DNA of 64,000 bases. It comes from Trichosporon coremiiforme. Lineage: Eukaryota; Basidiomycota; Tremellomycetes; Trichosporonales; Trichosporonaceae. The position numbers and the translations under genes are program-made. The stretch spans positions 1,116,001 to 1,180,000 of the forward strand of contig BCJJ01000006.1 in the NCBI GenBank assembly GCA_039545355.1, written 5' to 3'. The notes below the pieces were generated by a model. That model saw only the letters and a list, made by a program, of their open reading frames with translations, was not told where the DNA came from and searched no databases. This document shows positions 32,898-43,951 of the stretch, one piece after another. Position 1 is the stretch's first letter, and every line of letters begins with the position of its first letter.

Positions 32898-35078
32898 ATG
32901 AAAGCCCACGACGGAGTGCGCTTTGCTGTCGTCGAGGGAACCTTCCTCCCCGATGCCCTCGTGGCCATCGAGGAACTCGTGATGGTAAACTACCAAACCC
33001 GGAGCTTCGCTGACTTGGCAGGAAGACGGCGGTACCTACACCAAGACAGATACTCCATCGCCAGATACCGACTATGTCATCGTCCCTCGTTTCGCCCAAG
33101 CCGCAGACACTAGCCTCGTCTCGCGCCTCATCGAGGGTGACCTTGAGGAGTGGCGAGGTATCACCCTGGTGACCGCCGAGTGGATCAAGCTCTGCACTGA
33201 AATGACTCTGAAGTTCAAGGAGCTCTACGACGAGTACAAGGTGAGTGCTTTCCACTTCCGCAGCCAGCCAAAAGCTGATGTTTGTGAAGATCGGCGGGGC
33301 AAAGGACGGGCGCGTGGAGGCTGAGCTCGATTTCAACCATCGGCCGATTCCCATTGGCAACGGTCTCATCGTCGACATCGAGGACCTGCGCCAGGACAAC
33401 AAGTCGCTCAAGAATGAGAGCATCACTGGAGACGCCGATCTTCCCTCAACCCCGCTTATCCAGAACGGCAAGGAAGACATCTCCGTGGACGACACGCCCA
33501 AGCCCGGCTTTCCCTTCCCTACCTCCACTAAGAACGCCGATCCCACCAGTCCAGGCACTCACTCGCCGCCGTCCGAATTCGGAAGCACCCTCTGTGCCCC
33601 ACCCACACCGACGAAGAGCAAGACCAAGAATGCGCAGCGCAAGGCGGCCCGCAAGCGTGCCAAGAACAAGAAGAAGAATCTCGGCGAGCATGAAGAGACC
33701 GAGGGCGAGGGTGGGTCGACCACAACCGACCAGTCGAAGGCTCAGGAACAGGAGCTCACGGTGTGGGACCGTGTCAGGAATCTCAAGAACAAGGAGACTA
33801 CGTCCTCCGTCACCGCTCGTGAGCGCGAGGGAGAACGAGGGAGCGACAGGAGCAACGTGCTGACCCGCTACAGGCATTCCTCCGCAGACCATCCAGCTCC
33901 AGACGTTAACCGACACGAAGGAATGCAACTGGTGCGGCAACATCCATAACCCGGCGCACGCGTTCGAGATCTGGGATCGGGTGGCTGACGACGTTTTCCC
34001 GGAGCACAGCGTGAGCTATTTGTCGGCCGACATCCAGCTGATACCAGATTCTGGACACCATTTCTCTCAATCAGACCACCTCTGGCCGCTCCTTGTGGTG
34101 CGAAACTCCGCGCCGCGAAAAGGACCAGCCCAAGCTTACATGGGAGAGCATCCGTGACGTCTTCACTCCTGCTTCAGACCGGTTCTTCACTGATGAGCTC
34201 TTCGACGCGTACATCCGCTGCCTCAACGATCAACTCCAGGCTTACAACGTCAAGGCCCTGGTGCTTGGTACCGCCTATTGGACGGAGCTGTTTGACGAGT
34301 GCATGCATAAGCACCCTGCCCGCGGCCCCGTCAGCCAGTACGGACTGATTCGTATCGGTCACACTGATGTGAGCTTCAATGACCCTTCAGCTGAGCTGAC
34401 TCTAGCTTTCATTTAAGCAGTACGACCGCATTATCTTCCCTATCCGACTCGGCCACATCTGGAGCGTAGCGATGGTGGATGTTGAGCACCGCATCGTGGT
34501 TTGGTACGACGCGTTCGGGTCTGGCGAACTCGATAAGGAGGCTGCTTCTAAGGTACAGGCTGCGGAGGTCCCATAGTTGGCTGACCGCAGATCGTCCGTA
34601 TCCTCGATGTCCTGGTTATCACTGATCCTGATGTCGGTTCTTTCGACTGGAAGGTGCAGGACGTCCATGAGACGGTTGGTAGCGTTTTGGAGCAAGGGAA
34701 AGCTGACGATTAGTTCGTTCAGGAGCCTATCAACTACAGTGGTGTTCATGCCGCTCTCTCGTGCGAAATCCTCGCAAGGCAGAGCATGCACAACGACCAC
34801 CTGATTCAATGGCTGATGGTTGAGTTCCGTCGCAGTGAGTTTCAGCTATCGAGTTCAACTGACAAACAGCATGGCGCAGCCCCTCTGTGCCCAGTATCGT
34901 CCCCGACAGCTGGCTTTCCCGCGCTATCCGGTGGGTCGTCCACATTTGCGCCAACGGCGGATACTCGAAAGAGGCGTGGGCGGCCGACATGCGCTGCGGC
35001 AAGACCCAGACAGATTTCGAGTGTGCAGGGTCGCCCGGGGAAGGTCAAGGGTCTCGGGATCATCGGTGTAGACACTGA
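32898..35078 (+). CDS. BRCT-like plus Ulp1/C48-like domain protein, catalytic Cys replaced by Ser
   Basis: Nine exons, join(32898..32984, 33022..33240, 33290..33818, 33874..34010, 34048..34368, 34421..34552, 34591..34674, 34714..34834, 34870..35078), 612 residues. Residues ~8-90 are BRCT-like (VRFAVVEGTFLPDAL, TDYVIVPRF, VTAEWIKLC). A Lys-rich linker (ARKRAKNKKKN) and a Cys pair CNWCGN follow. Residues ~345-530 resemble a Ulp1/SENP (C48) protease: FFTDELFDAYIRCLND, then IIFPIRLGHIWSVAMVDV (His443), VVWYDAFG (Asp461) and VQEPINYSGVHAALSCEIL. Gln506 and residue 512 keep the Gln-x5-Cys spacing of Ulp1, but 512 is Ser and the preceding Asp is Tyr, so peptidase activity is doubtful. Exon 9 is the least sure: without the last 35-base intron the frame would run to 35094. 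It could be two genes, but the phases join cleanly. Confidence 0.55.
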
Positions 35079-35378
35079 GGTAGCAACCGCATAGAACAAG
35101 AACAAAGTATCAAACACACAAGTGAACAGTGAACATTACCGTTGTACAGTAGCCATGACATGCAAAGACTGTTGACACACTACAATCCCGCTGCTAGACT
35201 CGAAACTATGGAAAAGGGAGGTAGCGCCACTCTGGGCGCGTCCGCCAGGGCTCACCACCGAAAACGAACCCTGCCACTTTCTTCCACCAATCCGGCCGCC
35301 TCTTCGTGCTCTCTCTTACCCTCAATTGTCTTGCCGCAAAAGAGCAAGCAGACAGCAAAAGAGATGCGCTCTCGCGCT

Positions 35379-35471
35379 TGACCACTGACAGGATCGAACT
35401 GCCGACCTCCGCATGGACTAGTACTCGACTGAGTATTAGTACGATGCTCTAACCAGCTGAGCTAAGCGGCC
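35379..35471 (-). tRNA. tRNA-Ile (AAU), with intron
   Basis: The minus strand folds as a cloverleaf. The acceptor stem GGCCGCT pairs with AGTGGTC (two G-U pairs), box A is TTAGCTCAGCTGG, and the T-arm is around GGCAGTTCGATCCTGTC. The anticodon stem TCGTA/TGCGG encloses C-T-AAT-A, giving anticodon AAT. A 19-base intron (CTCAGTCGAGTACTAGTCC) lies after position 37. A TTTT run follows on the minus strand. The 300 bases to its right-hand neighbour's 3' end (35079-35378) hold nothing else recognised. Confidence 0.9.
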
Positions 35472-36047
35472 TTGGACGATTGCGTCTGTCGGAGCAGGAA
35501 GTCGACGGGCGGCGGGTTGCCATCGGTGTTGGAGAGGCTTACAGCCGCGTGTGTGCTTCTTGGTACGCACTGCGACAAGCAAAGTTGTCGGGGAAGGCAG
35601 TGAAGTGTCGACGTGATGTGGTTAAAATGAGGCGGGCGAAGGAGGGCAGGGTCGAGCTGGCGTTAGCTAAGCAACATTGTCTAAGCTTGGTTTGGGAAGG
35701 TGGGGCAACTCACGGAAGAGAGGGGAGCACAGAATGGAGAGATGAAGCGCGACAGAGGGCTGAGCAGATGGTTGAGCTTCGTGTTGGTGGTCAGTGAGAT
35801 GCTGAGATCGTGAGAGCCTCGCGAAGGTTGACTGGGTTTGCGTCCCAACACATTTACTACAGTGACTGAGTCGGACGGCGCAGAGTGTCTGGACCGCGGG
35901 GCTGAGACACGATCAGCGTCCTTGAATTAGCTACCCGGCCTGAGTGGCAGTCTGCTGCTGATACAGTATGGGTTCTCTGGATAAATTCTGCATCATGACC
36001 TGGGTACTTCTGAGACACGCGCCTGTGCGCCAACAAAGAGCAATCGC
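35472..36047. other. Intergenic, tRNA-Ile to esterase 3' end
   Basis: About 0.6 kb. Open frames here have no family features; nothing else was recognised. Confidence 0.5.
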
Positions 36048-37345
36048 TTAGAGCTTGCTCTGGATGAGATTGTCGTAGACGGCACGCTGGAACTTGGAGT
36101 AGACCTCGAGGAACTGAGTCGGGGTCTCCTCCATGATGTTGGTGCCGCAGATGGCGGCGATGCCAGCCTTGGGGTCGACAAAGTAGTGAGTCTTAGCCAC
36201 GCCCGACCATCGAGCCGATCCGGGGAGGGGTCCGTCATCGCTTCCGTTGGCGAGGTAGCACAGCCCGAGCGAGTGAGTGACCCTGCCCTCTGTCTGCTGG
36301 GAGTCGGTGACGCCCATAAACGCAAGGAAGTCGGCGAGGTCCTTCCTCGGCGCCTGGCCATCGGGCATCTGGTCGCTGAACACGAGCTCGAACGTCTCCG
36401 GCGTGATGATGCCCCCGGGTTGCTGGCACTTCAGGATGCCCGCCAGGAACTTGAGGTATGCGCGGAGCGTGCCGATCATTCCGGCGCCGCCGGCCTGGAG
36501 GCCGATCATCTCCGGCGTCATCTTGGCAATGTTGCGCCAGCCGGGATGCAGGATGATGTGTCCCTTCGTCGCGGCCGTGCGCGCCGCCATGGACTGCAGG
36601 CGCTCCTTCACCTGCGCGGTCGGGAGGAAGGTGATCTCCTCCTTACCGATACCGAGGGGGCCGAAGATGTGCTCGTGGAAGTACTCGTCGAGCGTCTGGC
36701 CCGTCAGGCGCATCACGAGGATACCCGCCCAGTCGATACCGGTGCCGTACGCGTAGTGCGTGCCCGGCTCGAAGAGAAGGGGACGGACGTAGCCCTCAAC
36801 ACCGATGTTGGGCTCGAGGAAGCCCTTCAGAGCCTCCTTCTTCTCGTACCGCTCTAGCGTGTCCGGGCGGAGGAAGGAGTAGCCCAGCCCGCTCGTGTGC
36901 GTGAGCAGGTGACGGAGCGTGATCGGGTTCTTGCGCGGAACAAGCTGCGGCTCGCCGTCCTCCGTCCAGCCGGTGATGATCGGCTGAGCGCACAGCTCAG
37001 GGAGGTGCTTCTCAATGTAAGAGGGGTCGTCGATCACCAGCTTGCCATGTTCGACGAGCTGGAGCGCAGCGAGCGAGGTCACAAACTTGGTCATCGAGAA
37101 CATCTGAACGGCTGCGTGTCAGCAGTGGTGGGCAACGTGGACGTACTCGTCTCGGGGTTGACCTGGCCCTCCTCAGGCTTGCCGAACACCTTCTCGCCGG
37201 CGCAGCTGTAGTACAGCTCGCCATCGGGGCCGGTGACACCGAAGTAGGTCGCGGGCAGGACGCGGCCTTCGACCGTCTCTTTCAGCAGTTTGTCGAGCGT
37301 CTCGACGCCCTTCTGGGTGAGCTGAGGCTGCTGCTCCTTTGTCAT
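36048..37345 (-). CDS. Serine beta-lactamase-like protein (class C / esterase, PF00144 type)
   Basis: Two exons, complement(join(36048..37111, 37147..37345)), 420 residues. The 35-base intron was placed so that exon 1 (VNPET) joins TVQMFSMTKFVTSLAALQLV, giving the catalytic S-x-x-K motif SMTK in a normal context. Further family marks are HLLTHTSGLGYSFL and the Tyr motif YAYGTGIDWAGILV (Y-A-x-x family pattern); a C-terminal GVAKTHYFVDP corresponds to the KTG/HxG region. No signal peptide is seen, so it is probably cytosolic. Fungal members include esterases and the transesterase LovD, not antibiotic-resistance enzymes. The substrate is unknown. Confidence 0.88.
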
Positions 37346-38359
37346 TTCGGAATCGTCTTTAGGTGTGTGCAGTTACGTAGGAGGATGGAGAGGAGATTAA
37401 GACTAGATGTTATTGCCAGTGGGCAAGGAAGGTGCAGTGTCACCGGTGGTGGGTTGGAAGCTAGGGTCGGTTATCAGTTCCCGACAGCCCGAAGACCGAT
37501 CGGTCGGACATCGCCGGCGGTCATTCGACAGCGTGCGCCCCAACGCGTACCCTGCGCCTCGCGATATATCCGCCGTGGGCCCTTGTGTTCCGCCCCAGAC
37601 AGAAGAGCGATACATGCATCTTCGAAGCTGGTCTCGTGACTGCCTGCAGAAGCAATTCAGACCGTGACCGCGTCAAGCACTCCTGATAGTCTGGACAGGC
37701 TGATCGGCGCCCGAGTGCCGGTTACATGGTGATGGCTTAGGATGTAGTTCGCCGAGGAATGTGGGGAAATGGCCTACTGTGATGCAGCCCCTGTCTCCAG
37801 TTCAGCTGCCCTTGGGCTTGCTCTATGCTCTAGAATGGCTCGTCTCTCGTGTTCAATAAGGGCGGGTGTAAGTCATGAGCTGGCTGGCGCCGGTTGGCTC
37901 AACCGCTCGATCCTAATGAGAAATCGAGCCAACGCGTGCCTAGAGAGGTGGAGGTCAACGAACCTTCACCATAGAGAAGTGATCCTTGCACTGCGGTGGA
38001 GGTTAGAACAGCAGACATTGCCGCAGAGAGGGACTCAGTCAAACGTTCATACGTGTACTTTGTTTACTATAACTACAGATGTTTATCAACGGCCTACTCG
38101 ATCATAGGATGTGTGACAATTGGACTATTAAAGGTTTACGAACAAGAGAGATGGACTTGATCGAGCGGGTAGGAGTTCAAGGACGTGCGAGAGTCAGAGA
38201 CACAGTACTCGACGTGAGCCGCTCCGCTGCAGCTGACTGCGAGCAGCTCACTTGATGGCGGCGAAAGTGAACAGGGAGTCATCCTCCCTGTTATAATTCC
38301 CAGAGACGCGCCAGTTGCCATACCCGCCGTCGCCTGACTTCCTCAGTCAGCCTGCGGTC
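37346..38359. other. Intergenic, 1 kb
   Basis: This holds the promoter of the minus-strand esterase gene and the 3' flank of the decayed secreted-protein gene. No gene or repeat was recognised. Confidence 0.45.
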
Positions 38360-38741
38360 TTAAAACAACGACACCGAAACACTCCTTATGGAGAGGTAGT
38401 CATGGATTGCGGTTGCTTCCAATACACGGTTCTGGTTCTCGACGGCCCAGGTGAAGCCGCGGTTGCGATGGAAGATGAAGATGTTGTGGTTGGGGTAGCG
38501 ATTCTGGCAGGCCCCCATGACCCTGAACTACGTCTCATCGTTCTCCGAGGCGTTGACCTGGACACGATCGACGAATGTCTGCAGGGTGAGGGATTGCTTG
38601 CGAGGGAACATCTCCACGTCGGCGTCAACAGAGGTATCGACGGAGCGGGGTCGATCTGGACAGCAGCCTTGGCGTCGAGGGGAGCTGCGGGGACGCTGCC
38701 GAGGAGGGCGAGAGCAGAGGCAAGGAGGAAGCGAACAGCAT
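38360..38741 (-). pseudogene. Decayed small secreted-protein gene
   Basis: On the minus strand an ATG (38741-38739) begins a frame that fails soon, but one frame over the sequence reads as a clean signal peptide (FLLASALALLGSVPAAPLDA). A second shift leads to a protein-like stretch (VDADVEMFPRKQSLTLQTFV), which meets an in-frame TAG and then continues (NRYPNHNIFIFHRNRGFTW, EATAIHDYL) to a TAA at 38360-38362. A TATA element (CATATAAGG) lies at about 38943-38951, ~200 bases upstream of the ATG, so a promoter seems to remain. The YP-x-HN-x-F block loosely matches YPGHNYFVY in the secreted protein at 40265-41008, suggesting an old paralogue. Missed introns are an alternative, but no splice signals fit. 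Confidence 0.4.
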
Positions 38742-40264
38742 CGTGGCGCGAGAGTGTGTTGAGAGCCGAGGGGAGAAGCTGAACGTGGGATGAGTGGACG
38801 TCTTGAGAGCAAGAGAGCTTGAGCGAGCTGATGCTGACCGAGGAAGGGCTGGAAAGAGAGCTGGAGAAAACTAGAGAGTGTTTGAAGTGTGGAGAGGGAG
38901 ACGAGTGATGGCAGCTGGTCCGAGACGTCTTCCAGACCGCGCCTTATATGCCTGTCAGCTTCCTCCTTCCAGCTCAGACAACCGAGCAGTCCCGCCCGCG
39001 TCTCGCCGCGAGCTCGACTAAGCTCTCGGCGCAAGACCTGAGGACCAAGAGTGACAGGCTACCCTTCGCTCGCCAGCACCTGCGGCAGGTGGGGGCGGCT
39101 CGGGGCGGCTCGCTGCAGCATGGCGGTGCTGGCAGCACATGTCGCTAACGCCGGGAGATCGGCTCTCTCAGCTCGTTTGGCTCGTTCGCCTTCCTCGCCG
39201 TCCGTCGTGAAGACTCGAGTTCACTCCGTCAGTCGGAGCCTGCTTTCAATGACCCGGGTTAGCAACGAGTTAACGCGAGGATCAGCTAAGGAGCGAACGT
39301 ATCGCACTCGTATCTGCTTGTGTCCGCTTCGGATATCAGCAGATAGTTAGACATCAGCACTGCCATCTCCGCAGTCGCACACTGCTGAGCGCGTCGGACT
39401 GCTCCCAGCCAGGGTGTCGCGTGCCATCGCATGCCATCCTGGCCCTCGGAGATGTACAGGTCATGAGCCCGTTGATGTCGAGCGCGCCGAGGGCGGGCGC
39501 TCGCATCCGTCCCGCAGTTCTGCGGTCAGTTGACTTAGTGCGGGGCTGTAGATCGAACCCCTGCCAGCGGCCGCCGCCGGACTGCGTACCGCATGGTCCA
39601 TCTCTTGCGCCACTCTCGGAGAGATAGGCCGCCCAAACGTCAACGACACCCGCTCAGTCGGCACTGCGGACGGCGATGCTGCTTCGTCGTTGGCGAAAGG
39701 GTGCTGGCCTGCGCTGGAGAGGAGTACTTCCGTCAGGGAAGGCGGAGAAGGTAAGCAATCTGTCGGGGTGAGTGTCCGCCTGAGTTTGCTAACGCCGGAC
39801 TGATGCCGCGGACCAAGGGGGTAAAGGCTTGTCCATCTAGTGTCAGTACGTAAGGGATTAGTGTGGCGTTTGAGGCAATGAAGCGTCGACATGTAACGAT
39901 GGCGTGGTGTGGGAGAAGTCAAGAAGTCGCGCGCTCGTTGCTTGGAGGCGTCAGCGATGAAGGAGGCAGGTCACGTGACTCGTTCAGTGCGGCGGCCCAG
40001 TGAGACATGGCTTGTGTGGCACATGCGATCTAGCGCAGAGCATGTGTGACCCAGTCGGTCGCGAAGAAGCCGGTAACCCTTATCACTGCAACAAAGAAGT
40101 ATCACTTGGTCAAAACGTTCATTCGTATGAGAAATGGGTACCGATGACAAAAGACAGACTATAGACGAGACAGTAGTAGACAGTAGTAGAGTTCGCAGAG
40201 TCCTCGACAATGTCCAGAGCGAAGTTCAACGACGGATCTGGGGGCAGAGCTAGGAGCGAGGAGT
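38742..40264. other. Intergenic, 1.5 kb
   Basis: This contains the TATA element and leader of the decayed gene at its left end. A box A-like and box B-like pair lies at 39551-39612 (minus strand), but no tRNA fold could be made. No coding gene was recognised. Confidence 0.45.
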
Positions 40265-41008
40265 TTAAGCGCACCCACAATCCTGGAAGGCGATCTTCTT
40301 TCCGCCCTCCTCCTCGGTATACTTTCCGCCGTATCCCCAGTCCTTCGCCTTCTCCTTGCCCTGTTCGCCCTCCTCACACTCGTTGCACTCCTCGGCCTCG
40401 GGCTCGGTCTCGAGCTCGGGTTCGCGCTCCTGGCACTCCTGGCACTCCTCGCCGTCCTGATCCTTCTTGCCGCCGTTGTTGCCGTTACCGTGCTCTCCGT
40501 GGCCACCCTTGACCTTGCCGTGGCCATTACCGTGGCCATTGCCCTTGCCGTGGCCACCGATCTGGAGCCATCCAGCGCCCTGGAAGACGACGACGCCGTA
40601 CCACTCCTTTTTGCCCTGGAGCTCGGGCGCTTCGACCTGGCACTCCTTGATGCTCTCCTTGCCCTTGGCGCCGGCGTCGACCTCAAACTTGATCTTCCCA
40701 CCGGCGTGCTTCTTGGGGTACACGAAGTAGTTGTGGCCGGGGTACTTGGCCGCGACGGCGGCGACGAGGTCGAGCACGAACTGCGCGCCCGCCACCTTCT
40801 TCGGGACAGACTTGACGTGACCCTCGAGCTCGGACGAGTAGCAGGTGCCGATGTTGAGAGAGGTGAAGACGGCAGCTTGAAGAGAGGCCTTCAGATCGTT
40901 GCCGAGGTTGACGGAGGCGCCGACACCGACACCGGCTCCAACGTTGAACGTGGGCGCAGCGGAAGCGAGGGCCGCGAGGGTCGAGGTAAGGAGAGAGGCG
41001 AGAATCAT
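40265..41008 (-). CDS. Secreted protein with Gly/His/Asn repeat and acidic Cys-rich tail
   Basis: Single-exon gene of 247 residues. The start MILASLLTSTLAALASAA was chosen because it begins a signal peptide; the frame stays open 45 codons upstream without protein-like content. A globular part follows (residues ~20-160: LKASLQAAVFTSLNIGTCYS, AAKYPGHNYFVYPKKHAGGK, WYGVVVFQGAGWLQIGG). Next is a low-complexity stretch of Gly, His, Asn and Lys (GHGKGNGHGNGHGK), and then a Glu-rich tail with paired cysteines (CQECQE, CNECEEGE) ending DCGCA. Function is unknown. The His/Cys/Glu-rich end could bind metals (inference). Confidence 0.65.
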   Translation of the reverse strand: MILASLLTSTLAALASAAPTFNVGAGVGVGASVNLGNDLKASLQAAVFTSLNIGTCYSSELEGHVKSVPKKVAGAQFVLDLVAAVAAKYPGHNYFVYPKKHAGGKIKFEVDAGAKGKESIKECQVEAPELQGKKEWYGVVVFQGAGWLQIGGHGKGNGHGNGHGKVKGGHGEHGNGNNGGKKDQDGEECQECQEREPELETEPEAEECNECEEGEQGKEKAKDWGYGGKYTEEEGGKKIAFQDCGCA

Positions 41009-43008
41009 GTCGGCTTTTGTTGAGAGAGTGTGGTGTAACGAGTGAAGTGGGGTAGCGAGTGTGGGAGCGTCGAGCAGTCGAAGCTGGAGAGAGTCGGTGG
41101 AGAGAGATGAGGGGGGAGTTGAGGATGACAAACTGCGACCCAAGAGCCCAGTTTATGTACTGTGCAGGCTGTGCAACACAGTCGTCTTCTACGTCTCGAC
41201 GGGAGCTCGGCGAATCTGGTTACTGCCTGTTGCCCAGAGCCCGGAGGTTGGAGTCTCTGGCAGCACGAACCGCGATCACCTGCGTCGATCAGTAACTCGT
41301 AAGTGGCGCCGCCTGCTCTCCAGCTCCCAGGGGGTGAGTACTCCGTGGTCGCAGCAGGTCGTCGACCTCTGCCTACAGAAACTGCTCAGGCTGGTCTGCA
41401 GAGGAGCAGCGTTAGTCAGTGAAGAGGTCAGTGTCAGTGATTCTCGATAAAGTGAGGGCAAGAGGCCCTATCAGTTGTTGCAAGGCGACGCCGTAGCCCT
41501 GTTGCTCGATGTGGCTTGTTGACCATCGTCGCTTTGCGCGCTACCGCTGATTATGGGCTCGAGCTCGAGCTTTCGTCAAGCTGCACTTACCAGTTGGAGA
41601 AGTCTCTCTCTTCTCGCAGAGCCGCGTATTCGTCATGCGGTCCTCGATTCGTGATACGCTGCCTTGGTAATGGCCAACGGCTGACGATCCAGCGAGGACG
41701 AGCCGGTGAGGCGCCGCACGCACCACCTCTGATCGGACGGAGGAGGACTCGAGGTACCGCTGCAGCACGCGGTGCGGTCTGCAGGTCATACGCCGAGCCG
41801 ACGTAAGCGACGGGCGGCGATTGCAGTCGATCCGTTGAAGGCCGTCTTGGCAACGGCAATGAAGCGCTTGGGGACGACCTCACTGGTCACTGGACTCTGC
41901 TGCCTGGGACCGGTCTGAGCGGATCAGCAATGCTGGCCGCCTGATCATCTGGGCGGCATGGGCAGCATGTGATACGCCAAAGGGCCGCACCGGAGATCAA
42001 CCAAGGGGCAGTCGCGCTGCCGAGCGGCGATGAGTGGCCTGAGCGGCGAAGCTTCGGCCATCCAATACAAGCTCCTGATTGAGACAACGCACCAACAGGC
42101 TGGTCGGCGGTGCCCGGCATGCTCGGACCGCTGTAGCAGCATGTGCTACAGTATGTGACCCGCAGTCGCCCCTGTCGGACCGACGGACTTGGGCAGCTAC
42201 GTTGGAACGGACCGACGACGGCGACTGCTGCCTCATTAGTGTGATCTGCCCGTCGAGCGCGTGCAGGGGTAGTCGGTACCGCGATACGTGATCGACATGT
42301 TGAGCGGACTGCGGCGGCAAAGGACCGAGATGCTGGCATGAAGGGGGCTTATGGCTCAATAAATGATGTCCAGACTGAGCTCTAGAGACAGTGGCGCAGA
42401 TCGCCAAGGCGCGGGGCGGTGGGTGGTCAACGCAATGGCGAAGTTCTCCATGCCCTCGTGCGGAGGTGCTACTATTGCAGCGGTTCACGGACTGCCTATC
42501 GGATGACATGCGGATTGCGTGACTATCTTGTCGCTTTCTCCCCTGTGGAATTGAGGCAGCATGCATTGGACTGCAGATGGCCAAGGTCGGTCGCTGGGGG
42601 TTGAAAATGCGAAGTGAGTACGTGCCTGGTTAGTGGGTGGACACCGCCGCCATCAATGTCTGTGGAACGCTTGCAAAGATGTCAACCTCGAGACCCGCCA
42701 TACTGCAGATAGTGGCCTAGAACCACATTCTCCGTCTCTGCGTCTCGGCATCCCTGTTCCAAACCCCATGACGACTTTGACGGCAAATAGACGACTGGCG
42801 AGAAGCAGCCTTAAAAGTCATCGCCGGTCCCGATCCGACATCCGCCGATATTTCCCACTGACAGCCTCCACTGTGCGCATCTAAACATCCTTGCGCACCA
42901 GTATCCCATGTCCTTCAATCCAATTCAGCTGACATCCGTCGTCGTGTTGCAGCGCCTTGCGGTATCCGTATCAATCATACAGTGCATCCCACTAATGTGA
43001 AGAATGGA
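41009..43008. other. Intergenic, 2 kb
   Basis: This holds the promoter of the secreted-protein gene (minus) at its left and the 3' flank of RPS23 at its right. Short frames on both strands lack protein-like composition. No repeat family or RNA gene was recognised. Confidence 0.4.
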
Positions 43009-43951
43009 TTACGAACGGGGCTTCTCCCTGGAGTTTGTTAGCATCGCCCCATGCGCAACAGCTGCGAGTAACTCACTTCTTCTCCTTCCAGAGAGCGAGG
43101 AGACCGACACCGGCGACCTTGACGACCTTGAAGCGGACACCGGGAATGTCACCCTTGGCCTTTCCGCGACGACCGAAACCGGAGATGAGGACCTCGTCGT
43201 TCTCGTCGGTGAAGTTCAGGCAACCGTCGTTGGGAACGAAGGCGGTGACCTTCTTGCCGTTCTTGATGAGCTGGACACGAACGCACTTGCGAATAGCGGA
43301 GTTGGGCTGCTTGGCCTCAACACCGACCTGGTTGTTAGCTGAAAGGGTCGAGAAACTAAGCTAATGATGGAAGGCATAGAATGGCGGTGCGGACGGCAGG
43401 ATGGCGGCGCTCAGCGGAAAATGAAATGTCGGCTTCGGAGTTGACGATAACGTCCACAGATTTTTCAACCTCAATCTGGGTGGCGACATCGCAGATTTTT
43501 CGACCGCCGAGAAACGCTCTTCACGCTCCGTTCCTTCAAACAATGATGAGGCGTCGATCAATGCCCAATCGAGTCTCTAACAGCAGTCGCCTTCCACCTC
43601 GATGTCGTGTGTCGAGCTTCCGATGTTCGCCCTCAAAGTCTTCCAGCTGATCCGTCGTCTCGTCCTATTGCTGTATCCGCCCTGCCGTATCCGTGTCCAT
43701 TCCATGCCGTTCCAACATCCGTTTCGTCCTCACCTTCTCAAGAACGATACCCTTGGCGTGGGACGATCCACCAGTGGGCGAGGTCTTGTAGAACTTGCCG
43801 AGGGCGCGCTTGTTGTAGTCCTTGTCGGCCCAACGGTTCTCGCGACGCGAGGTGCGAAGCTTACGAGCGGCCTGGATTCCACCTGTTGTCGCGGTCAGCA
43901 CATCGTCGTCGAGGGTCGTCGGGGACACGTACGAGGCTTGTTGCTGCCCAT
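43009..43951 (-). CDS. RPS23: 40S ribosomal protein S23 (uS12)
   Basis: Four exons, complement(join(43009..43027, 43077..43327, 43734..43882, 43933..43951)), 145 residues, exactly the normal eukaryotic length. The first and last coding exons are only 19 bases each. The splices give [20 protein letters not shown], then [20 protein letters not shown] and finally LWKEKK-EKPRS, all matching the conserved protein. uS12 sits at the decoding centre; the conserved loop [10 protein letters not shown], containing the hydroxylated proline of other eukaryotes, is present. Reading through the last intron would stop right after KEKK, so the last exon is easy to miss. The 406-base middle intron is large for this genome; no box C/D snoRNA motif pair was seen in it. 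Confidence 0.97.

Noticed and set aside
39551..39612. Box A-like (TGGCGCAAGAG) and box B-like (GGTTCGATC) pair at tRNA spacing on the minus strand
   Set aside because: No acceptor stem, anticodon stem or T-stem pairing could be made around them, so a tRNA gene is not supported; it may be a tRNA relic or chance.
43328..43733. snoRNA in the large RPS23 intron
   Set aside because: No TGATGA C-box with matching CTGA D-box was found on the transcribed strand; an H/ACA RNA could not be judged by eye.
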